NCBI GenBank assembly: GCA_964020155.1
Contig: OZ026568.1
Coordinates: forward strand, 1,862,320-1,926,319
Direction: 5' to 3'
Origin: Chondrilla cf. caribensis
Lineage: Eukaryota; Porifera; Demospongiae; Chondrillida; Chondrillidae
Length of the DNA stretch: 64,000 nt
In this document: positions 55,501 to 64,000 of the stretch, piece by piece
Position numbering within the stretch: the first letter of the stretch is position 1
Layout: each line of letters begins with the position of its first letter
Translations under genes and position numbers: made by a program
The notes under the pieces: generated by a model
The model's input: the letters and a program-made list of their open reading frames with translations, nothing else
Databases searched by the model: none
What the model was told of the DNA's origin: nothing

Positions 55501-58500
55501 TCCCAACATGTCCTTTATAGAGAGGTTCCACTGTATACATATTATCCACTTATTGCATTTTTGTAGTCTGAGATTAATCAGATGAAACACACTCCCAACA
55601 ATCAGCAGTTTCATCCACGTGAGAGGGAACCATTCAGCCAAAAAGCAGTTAATATGAAAGGTGAAGCAGTCTTGTTTGACTTCACTAGTGTGCTTGTTAC
55701 CAATAATTTATAATAATTATTATATAGATTGTCGGGCTACTTACATTACACTTTTGGAGAGAAATTAGGGTCTGAGATGAATTGAGCGTACATGCAGTGG
55801 ACCTATTATCATAATAATTTTAAGGCAATAATAAGCAAGGCTCATTTTGTGTCCATTTTCAATCTCTTCATGTGAAGAGGTAGCCAGAACTGGGTCCAAT
55901 TGAGAAGACTAACTATAACTGCCTATAAGTGTAATTAAGTAACTATAAAATTAATGAAGCTTTACTTATTATAAAAATTAAGAATTATCAGATATGGCCT
56001 ACATTTTGTAACTACTTTAACTAGAATAATCATAATCAAAATGCCTTTATATTTATTATTGTGCATACAATGCTCTATTTATGCGCATAAGCATTGATTT
56101 GTATTTATTCTGTAGTCTAACAATCTGGACCCTCCCCATAAATACTAGTCTCACCTAAACCCAGATTCATGATAGAATTTTTGATTTCATGTATGTGTGG
56201 TCCAGGGCTACCAATGTTCTTCAGCATCATCCTTATAAAGAGTGTTTGTATACTCCATCATTAGTTGTTGATGGTTAATTGAGAAGAATTACTGAAGAGT
56301 GTGCAAATCCAGCTGTACCACTAAGTATTAGTACCCATTTCAAAACAATTCAGATGCCTTTTGACTTTTCCAGTTTTTTTAAATATCATGCAAGCATACA
56401 TATAGAGCCAGAGAAGCCGATATACGTAGGTATTTAAGGAAACATTATGGGTGCAAGCTGTCTATAACCTTGTTATGAATTAAAATTGTTTTGAAATGAT
56501 GTTCATAACCAAGTTTTTTTCTGCTGCCTCATGAGCATTTCTCTGAAGATGTTGATTGACAATGGCACTGGTATCTGTATGTGTCCTAGTGATAATGACA
56601 CCTCAATCATGGAAAGTTTAGTTATAACTCATTTACTTTGGTAACGCCTTTAATCATTTTCTTCAAATTGTCTGATTTCTTATGGTCATGTACAGAGGGA
56701 CAGTTTGCGATTGTATGCATGTATGTACACATTTTACATAGGAAACCTACTTGGCTTGGAGCGTGTAGATTTGGTACAGATACAAGTGTAAAACATTCGC
56801 ATTTTTTGGAATATTGTACCATGTACTACTCCTTCTGCATGGACAATTGCTTTACCTCATAGTACTACATATCCTCTCCTCTATTGTATTCCTTGTGTAG
56901 GTTATGTAAGTGGAGGCTTTCATACCAATGCAAGTACTTACTATCAAAATTCCAATGTGGGAACAAGTTTAGATAACACATCAGTTGCAGCACAAACAGA
57001 CACTACAATCTCAGAGCCTGCTATACTAACTGGGAAGAAAGTTTGCAAGCGCGCCATTCCAAAAGTCACATTAGATGGTGAGTTATAATGTTGATTTATT
57101 AGCAGACCTGTTGAAAAGGGAGTCAAAACTGAAAGAGCCCTTTCTTCAACGAATAGATGAAAGCAGCCAATTAGACAACAAATGTTGACGTTTACACCCC
57201 ACAAACTTTTTTGTACCTCTGTTACTATAGATATCATATCAAACAAATTTGTGAATGTCTCCAATTGATGGAGTATCTTGAGTTGAGAAGATTGTGGTGC
57301 TCTTTCATTGAGCAACATTCATTGATTAATCTAAAGATTCCTCAAGTGTGCCCTGTAAGATTCTAGAGGGTTTCATTCTTGCTGATTTGCTGGTTCATCA
57401 ACAATTGCTGTTGTATGAAAGTACCATGCATAGAAAGCATGTATGTCAGTGCTACAGATTATCTGGATGGAAACAAATGCAATTGTAACAAATGTGCTAA
57501 CGAACAATTAATCAATTGGGTACATCTGGGTGTGTATGCTCATATACACTGGAATTTAAACTCATCATAGTGTTATGTTAATGCACAACTGGATTACTAC
57601 TAGGTATTAGAACACACAGGTATGACATGTTGCTGCTATGCATGGCCACCAATAAAATTACCACCACAGATATTGGCCTAATGGACCACCTAATTTTTCA
57701 ACCGTAGGCACTATTTCACCTTTACTCATTTTTCATATTTGAAATTATGGCATTGTTCTGATACACCTTTTGACTTTGGATTAGCAGTTACTTTCTACAC
57801 TTAGCCTGGTAAAAGAGCTGGCACTTTAACCAACATATGTTGATAGTATTGTTGATCACATCATTTCTTCATGTTGTGAACTAACATTATTATCGTCAGG
57901 ACACGCAACATCAAACACAGTATTGTGACTTTCCCCATATTATATGCAGTCTATGGTCTATAATATATTGTTGACATAACATTGAAACCACAAGTTTATT
58001 GGTTTACACAATGGTGGCCAATACTGACATGTCCAACCTGACAGTGTGCACTGCATTGTTGCTGTTCTAAAAATTGATAGTTTCATAAATATGTGACATG
58101 TGCAGTACAGATGTCCTGAGGCGTTTATTTAAACTGTGGAAAAATGGACAAAACATTACTAACAATGATGATTTCTTTTATATTCTGTAATCCAACTATT
58201 CATTTCCTGAAGAATGTTTCTTGTGAAATTTGTGGTAAAATATGTACATACGTTATACTGAGGTTACTAGCAAACATTGTCACCAATTGATATTGAAGGA
58301 ATTTCACAGCATCTGTAAAGCCTTCCAGTATTGCATAGGAAATGTGATGGAACAATATTATACTAAAAAGTACTTAAAACTTCAAGTGCTCCTTTTGAAC
58401 AATTGTGGAATCTGCACTCAAGGGAGAAAGTGGTGAATTCAGTGTTCCCTGCTTGGACACGGAAGAGAATTATATTGAATATCAAAATAATTTCATTTAC

Positions 58501-61500
58501 ATATTCTGATATTTTAGCAAAAGTAATGATTTGGCAAAAATTGGTTGGGGTACCTTTTCACTGCACATGTACAATATTGCGTACATTCATGTGGTATTAA
58601 TGTCTACAATGGTGAATCTTATTTTGTATACAATGAATGTGTGTGATAGATACATAATGACCATAATACAATCCAATAAATGTATTCGTAATATTGTAAT
58701 AATATACACAGACTGAAACTGGTATATCATTTTCTCCCACAGATAAGAGTGAGCAAAGAATTGTACGACCACTGGCTAATACCTCGGATCTGGACCCATC
58801 TGTGGTCAAGCTGATGGATAGATGTAGAATGATCGACAAACAGTCCTTAAGGATTTATTCCGATTTCACAAGAGTTGACGTTCTTGAAGGAGCTGAACAG
58901 AAACTGGAGGAGTTCAGCACATCATATTGGGACTTGTTCAAGAGACAAAGAATAATCCCAGAAAGCCTCAGAGTGAGGGCTATGTTACCCCACAACACTC
59001 TGACACTGCTAGTATCCACACTGGAAGAACAGTTCCCACGGACTGTATTCAATCCCAAAGATGACAATGATACTCTCCACTTCCTATCACTGGACCAGTC
59101 AGTATGCCCAGCTGTGGAAAAGGCTATCCAAGCCTTTTTATCCAAAAGAACAGACACTCAAAGGCAGCCTCCCCACACTAAAGGGATCACAGAGCAACCT
59201 ACTATCACTCTTCCGATGCCCTACAATCGCTCCTTGACTGTGAAGAAAGGAGACCTAGTAAAGGAAGAGGTGACGGCCATTGTGAATGCAGCTAACAAGT
59301 GGCTCAAGCACGAAGGAGGAGTGGCGTATGCTATCAATCAGGTCAGTCATGGTCAGGTACAGAGGGAGTCAGACCAAGTGATAAAGGATAATTGGCAACA
59401 TCCTATCCCAACTGGTCAAGTGGCTGTCACTGGAGCAGGTGGTGACCTTCGATGTAAGGCTGTTATCCATGCTGTAGGTCCAGATGCCAGTGTTATGAAA
59501 ATGGATGATTGTAAGCAGCTTCTGAAGCAAGCTTGTGAAAGTACACTTTCCTGTGCTGAAGATAAAGGCATGTACTCCATAGCTCTTCCTCCTATCAGCT
59601 CGGGGATCTATGCCATGCCAAAGGATCTAGTAGCACAGATCCTCATTGACACCATACTTCAGTATCCATACAGGCAAGGCTCCTCTCTCAAAGACATCCG
59701 TATCGTTATCATTGATCAGCAGACTTTGAAGCCATTTTTACAGTATGCTCAGCAGGTGGCAGATAGCTCTCCATCTGTATTACCCAAAGCTTCAACCACC
59801 CCATCCTCTTCAGCTCCAATTCCTTCAAGCATCTCAGACCAACCTACTATAACTCTTCCAATGCCCTACAATCGCTCCTTGACTGTGAAGAAAGGAGACC
59901 TAGTAAAGGAAGAGGTGACGGCCATTGTGAATGCAGCTAACAAGTGGCTCAAGCATGAAGGAGGAGTGGCGTATGCTATCAATCAGGTCAGTCATGGTCA
60001 GGTACAGAAGGAGTCAGACCAAGTGATAAAGGATAATTGGCAACATCCTATCCCAACTGGTCAAGTGGCTGTCACTGGAGCAGGTGGTGACCTTCGATGT
60101 AAGGCTGTCATCCATGCTGTAGGTCCAGATGCCAGTGTTATGAAAATGGATGATTGTAAGCAGCTTCTGAAGCAAGCTTGTGAGAGTACACTTTCCTGTG
60201 CTGAAGATAAAGGCATGCACTCCATAGCTCTTCCTCCTATCAGCTCGGGAATCTATGCCATGCCAAAGAATCTAGTAGCACAAATCCTTATTGACACCAT
60301 ACTCCAGTATCCATACAGGCAAGACTCCTCTCTCAAGGACATCCGTATTGTCATCATTGATCGATTGACTTTCATGCCATTTTTTCAGTATGCTCAGCAA
60401 ATAGGAGATAGCTCTCCATTTGTATCTTCCAAAGCTTCAACCACCTCACCCTCTTTAGCTTCGGTTCCTTCAAGGATCACTGAGCAACCTACTATCACTC
60501 TTCCAATGCCCTACAATCGTTCCTTGACTGTGAAGAAAGGAGACCTAGTAAAGGAAGAGGTGACAGCCATAGTGAATGCAGCTAATGGGTGGCTAAAGCA
60601 TGAAGGAGGAGTGGCATATGTTATCAATCAGGCCAGTCGCGGTCAGGTACAGAGGGAGTCTGACCAATTGATAAGCCGCAATTGGCAACGTCCTATCCCA
60701 ACTGGTCAAGTGGCTGTCACTGGAGCAGGTGGTGACCTTCCATGTGAGGCTGTTATCCATGCTGTAGGTCCAGATGCCAGTGTTATGAAAATGGATGATT
60801 GTAAGCGGCGTCTGAAGCAAACTTGTGAGAGTACACTTCACTGTGCTGAAGATGAAGGCATGCACTCCATAGCTCTTCCTCCTATCAGCTCGGGAATCTA
60901 TGCCATGCCAAAGGATCTAGTAGCACAGATCCTCATTGACACCATACTCCAGTATCCATACAGGCAAGACTCCTCTCTCAAAGACATCCGTATTGTCATC
61001 ATTGATCAGTTGACTTTGATGCCATTCCTACAGTATGCACAGAAGGTACTGGATAGTTCACAATTTGTATCACCAAGCAATTCAACATTCCCACCCACTT
61101 CGGCTCCAACTTATTCAGCCACTCAAAAATCTTCATCTCCTCCTGCCTCATCCATTCCTACCTCAGAAGTAGATGTGGTGGAGATTCCTCTTGGGACGAC
61201 TCATCGCAAGCTGGTATTGAAGAAGAGCCACTTCATCTATGAAGATGCCGACATCAAGATTGCTGCCATCTGCAGTGAAATGGGATTCACTAAAGGACTC
61301 AACAAGAACCTCAATGACCAACTGAAGGGCCAACTCCAGCAAACAGTGGACAGAAGATACCAGAATGGTAAACCTGACAAGTTTGATGTGTTCACTGTTC
61401 ACTGTCCACCTTCAACCATTGGTTGTCGCTACCTTGTGGTTGCTAACATCCTGGATAATACACTCGGTTCTCATCAAGACCATCATAAGTTCCTCCAGCA

Positions 61501-62353
61501 GATCTTACACAGTGTGTTCAAGGAAGCAGACACCTTAAAGATGCCTTCTGTTGCTATAGTACCTAACATGTTTGCTATCAGCGGATTCCCCGGAGATACC
61601 ATCCTCCCCTCATTCATCAGGATGTTCAGTCAGTACCAGTTCACTAATGATGAGTTTCTGACTGATGTGAGGTTCTTAGCTACAGATGATACAGGACTGG
61701 CTGCTCTCCATGCTGCTGCAGAACGTACTGTTGGAAGAGTTCTCAGTTTGGAGCAGAAGTCTAATCCTGTGATCCTAGCACCGAAATTTGCTAGCCCTCC
61801 AGATCAAAGTCCGGGATATGGCTCAAAAGTCGCCAAAATCCCTTCTGCCACAGTAATAACAGGAGATATATCCCAATATGCTGCTGATGCCATTGTTGTA
61901 CCAGTTAGTCCTTCACTTGATATGAAAGGGGCTATTTCTAAAGCCATCAATAGCATTAGCAAAGGAGCTGTGCTCAAGTATGTTACTCCTTTAAAAGGGA
62001 AACTTTTGGAAGGAAATGTGATCCCAATCCCATGTGTCGAGCAGTGGAATATACAATCAAAGTACCTTTTTTTCCTGTGTCGGCATCAGAATACCACCTT
62101 GGAAATTCTTTCACAGGCCTGTAAGAATGCTTTGGAAACAGCAAAGTCTTACCACTTGCAGTCAATTGCTTTCCCTCCGATCACATCTCATCAGAAAAAG
62201 GATCTACTTGCAAAAACAATGATGGACGTGATCAAGGATTTCAAAGACCAAAATCGAGGTCTTTTGTCTGTCACCATTGTTGTCAAGAAAGATGATCCCA
62301 TTCATAATTTTTTTCTCCAAATAATGGAATCTACCGCGTCTCATTGGGAATGA
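51691..62353 (+). CDS. Gene 4: kinase/coiled-coil/five-macro protein, intact
   Basis: Nine exons give 5418 nt, 1805 residues, with no internal stop: 51691-52518, 53009-53137, 53423-53581, 53786-53872, 54001-54159, 54713-54886, 55567-55660, 56901-57077, 58743-62353. Phases: 0 through exon 6, then 1. Domains: kinase 1-276; coiled coil 277-543; low-complexity linker 544-602; linker/possible KH-like region 603-755; macro 1 from 761, macro 2 from 976, macro 3 from 1191; domain X about 1417-1600; C-terminal macro-like about 1636-1800. Macro domains 1-3 are of PARP9/PARP14 type and should read or trim ADP-ribose; the kinase is complete. A soluble, probably oligomeric signalling protein is inferred. 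It lacks the unknown-domain exon and the upstream domain X exon of gene 2. Confidence 0.9.
53009..54886 (+). CDS. Gene 4 exons 2-6: coiled coil
   Basis: Lengths 129, 159, 87, 159 and 174 nt, all phase 0. Pieces: VGNVRLVNKLEESLSEQ, VQESKCQSHLQTIERQ, EKEVEMQTRIHLLEKT, TREFECQSHLQTVERQ and MERDNYEKDVIGIEETL. This is the simplest exon set in the array and probably near the ancestral count. Confidence 0.88.
55359..55533. mobile_element. MITE, CAGTGGAACCTCTCTATTA family, gene 4 intron
   Basis: CAGTGGCACCTCTTTATTA at the left and TATAGAGAGGTTCCACTG at the right, with TA on both sides. 175 bases. It is an insertion separate from those in genes 1 and 3, in a different intron. Confidence 0.75.
55567..57077 (+). 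CDS. Gene 4 exons 7 and 8: linker
   Basis: Exon 7 (55567-55660, 94 nt) encodes SEINQMKHTPNNQQFHP to NMK and ends in phase 1; its homologues in genes 1-3 are 81 nt and phase 0. Exon 8 (56901-57077, 177 nt) encodes GYVSGGFHTNASTYYQNS and PAILTGKKVCK. The 1.24-kb intron between them replaces the three exons (190, 41 and 406 nt) found in genes 1 and 3. Confidence 0.75.
57078..58742 (+). other. Gene 4 intron before the macro exon
   Basis: 1.67 kb. Homologous to gene 2 32662-35605 but without its four transposon insertions; it therefore provides their empty sites. The 57080-57560 part matches the gene 3 intron from 48760. The domain X exon present in gene 2 is deleted near 57570. No gene seen. Confidence 0.7.
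58743..62353 (+). CDS. Gene 4 terminal exon: three macro domains, domain X, C-terminal macro-like
   Basis: A single 3611-nt exon. Macro domains start with MPYNRSLTVKKGDLVKEE at 59216, 59861 and 60506, exactly 645 nt apart (215 residues). Each has AIVNAAN, LKHEGGVAY, PTGQVAVTGAGGDL, VIHAVGPD and PPISSGIYAMP: both ADP-ribose loops are intact. Ala occupies the position of the Asp that MacroD-type hydrolases carry after GGV. Domain X (about 61183-61740) has GFTKGLNKNLND and STIGCRYLVVANILD. The C-terminal unit has ATVITGDISQYAADAIVVPV and LQSIAFPPITS. Pro/Ser-rich linkers (SSSAPIPSS, SLASVPS) separate the units. Stop TGA. Confidence 0.92.
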
Positions 62354-62477
62354 AAGGAAAGTGCTTTGTAGATTTATGATTGTTTTAATTTGAAGAAAGC
62401 TTAAGCTTAGTATGGATTAGGATAAATTAGATTACAATTTCTACTTAATATACTTCATTTACATGAGTGTGTAATAT

Positions 62478-62483
62478 AATAAA
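62478..62483 (+). terminator. Polyadenylation signal of gene 4
   Basis: AATAAA in GTAATATAATAAACAATG, 125 bases after the stop, conserved with gene 2. Confidence 0.7.
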
Positions 62484-62489
62484 CAATGA

Positions 62490-63589
62490 CAACTTTTTGT
62501 TGTTAATGAACATAACAACATAATATTATAGCTGATGTATTGTATTCGTTCAGTTAATAATTATTATTATAATAAATGTGGCTTATAACCAGCTCCAATA
62601 TGGAATAAGTGTATATAATGATCATTATTAGATAATTATTGTTTCAAACTAATATCATATCAATCATATTATAGGTAGCTATAGGCTCTAGCGTGCAGTG
62701 TCATGCCGTATAAGTATTATATTATGCAAATTTATTCAGCTGCAGAGTTCTTCCCTGGAATTTATGTAGGGGTAAATATAAACATTATGCTACACTTAGG
62801 GCAATGGTTACTCAATATTGCTATATAACCTATACATACATAAAGTTGACCAATTGCAATTAGCCATTTCATATGTGATGTCATAATAAAAATCAGTTTA
62901 CAGCAGGCCAAAAAACAGAAAACTCCCTAGCATAATATTTGAAAATAGTCAACAGCAAGGGTTGGCACTATAATATATGTATATATACAAACTATAGAAT
63001 AGGAGACATAGTGCTTGATTTTGAAGGGATATAAAACAAGGTGCCTCAGTATAGCTACCTAGAAAGAACTGTTGAACTAGTTTTTTTTCTCTGTGGAAGC
63101 ATATTGGTAGCTATATACCTTCAGAATTGAAGGCATATCAGACCAATATATATGCCTTAGAGGGGTTCATGATCAATTGCACGTGCATGCAAACCATATA
63201 ACAATAAACTATGCAGTGCAGCATCAGCATCATACATATAATATGGACATGTATAATTGCAAATGGGTCCTTTATTACACTGTATACATGTGGTGTATAT
63301 GTATAGCTACAATGATATTATCATGAATCAGCTTGAATATAATATACCTGCCAATTGCAACACCATTCATATTATACGTAATTATATTATGTTGGATTTC
63401 CATGCTAAAGTCAAGGAGAAAGGCATGTGCCACCCAGCTCTCTGCCATGCATGGGAATTGCAAAATAAGGATCTATAATTATATATATATATATATTATT
63501 ATCATTATTATATACACAGTAGCACAGATCCTGATGATCATTGACAACATACTCCTTACAGACCTACAGCTGACTCCCAATGATATTAT
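62490..63589. other. Downstream of gene 4, with macro relic
   Basis: Homologous to 40160-40975 downstream of gene 2. A relic GTAGCACAGATCCTGATGAT, then ATTGACAACATACTCC, lies at 63522-63560. Otherwise AT-rich; no gene seen. Confidence 0.6.
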
Positions 63590-64000
63590 GCCTTCAGTGA
63601 TTTCTTTTATATTCTGTAATCCAACTGCTGTATTCATTTTCTAAAGAATATTTTTTGTAGAAGTTGTGGCAAAATATGTACATGTATGTAATACGGAGGT
63701 TAGCAAACTTTTGCACCAATTGATATATATTGAAGGAATTTGGCAGCATCTGTAAAGCCTTCTAGACTAAGTATTGCATAGGAAATGTGATGGGATAAAA
63801 AATTATACTAAAAAGAGCTGAAATCTTCAAGTGCTCCTTTTGAACAAAAGTGGAATCTGTACTCAAGGGAGAAAGTGGTGTATTCAGTGTTTCCTGCTTG
63901 GATATGCAATAGAATTACATTGAATATCAAAATATTGACATTCACATAATTTGATATTTTAGCGAAAAACTGATTTTGGGATAAAATGGTTTGGATGCCT
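63590..64000 (+). repeat. Third copy of the pre-macro intron sequence
   Basis: From TTCAGTGATTTCTTTTATATTCTG onward it matches gene 2 34425-34720 and gene 4 58160-58560 (TTTTGCACCAATTGATAT, CAAGGGAGAAAGTGGTG, TTTCCTGCTTGGA). In the other two copies a macro exon follows within 200-900 bases, so another copy probably begins just beyond the window. Confidence 0.7.

Noticed and set aside
56622..57318. Minus-strand frames in and beside gene 4 exon 8
   Set aside because: Antisense to intron and linker exon; no support from paralogues.
63257..63644. Small frames on both strands near the right edge
   Set aside because: AT-rich DNA with short overlapping frames; the only coding trace is the macro relic.

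Overview
The window is eukaryotic: its genes are split by introns with GT/AG borders, it has AATAAA signals, long AT-rich introns, TAA microsatellites, LINE and DIRS retroelements, a tRNA-derived SINE and several MITEs. Macro-domain and TKL-like kinase families together with this transposon mix suggest a non-bilaterian aquatic animal, most likely a demosponge. The species assignment is inference.

The core of the window is a head-to-tail array of four related genes, all on the + strand. They encode an unusual architecture: N-terminal protein kinase, alternating coiled-coil exon modules, a linker/unknown domain, then C-terminal macro and macro-like domains. Gene 1 (1118-4477) is a decayed 3' half. 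Gene 2 (16059-39999) is very large, with an internal exon-block duplication, many transposon insertions, one frameshifted exon and two in-frame stops. Gene 3 (41976-50753) splices into an intact 1222-residue frame over 12 exons. Gene 4 (51691-62353) splices into an intact 1805-residue frame over 9 exons, with three canonical macro domains and two divergent macro-like domains. Genes 1 and 3 are one type (divergent macro-like domains only). Genes 2 and 4 are the other (canonical macros added). The order A-B-A-B indicates duplication of an A-B pair.

Layout: 1-4.7 kb gene 1 with MITEs; 4.9-15.5 kb a transposon block (LINE relics, an intact R2-like reverse transcriptase ORF, a second broken RT element, and a broken minus-strand relative of the first), nearly all embedded in TAA/TTA microsatellites; 16-40 kb gene 2, with a decayed DIRS element in one intron and a hAT-like element, a SINE and two MITEs in another; 40-42 kb intergenic with a palindrome and a macro relic; 42-50.8 kb gene 3; 50.9-51.7 kb intergenic; 51.7-62.4 kb gene 4; 62.5-64 kb downstream sequence whose last 400 bases again resemble the intron that precedes the macro exon, so the array probably continues.

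Working hypothesis: these are kinases that sense ADP-ribose marks. PARP9/PARP14-type macro domains would recognise ADP-ribosylated partners, the coiled coil would oligomerise, and the kinase would signal. The architecture, the repeated divergent macro-like domain (called domain X here) and the duplicated exon modules are the parts most likely to be undescribed. Because the array is duplicated, one copy often serves as the empty site for a transposon inserted in the other, so several insertions can be placed to the base.
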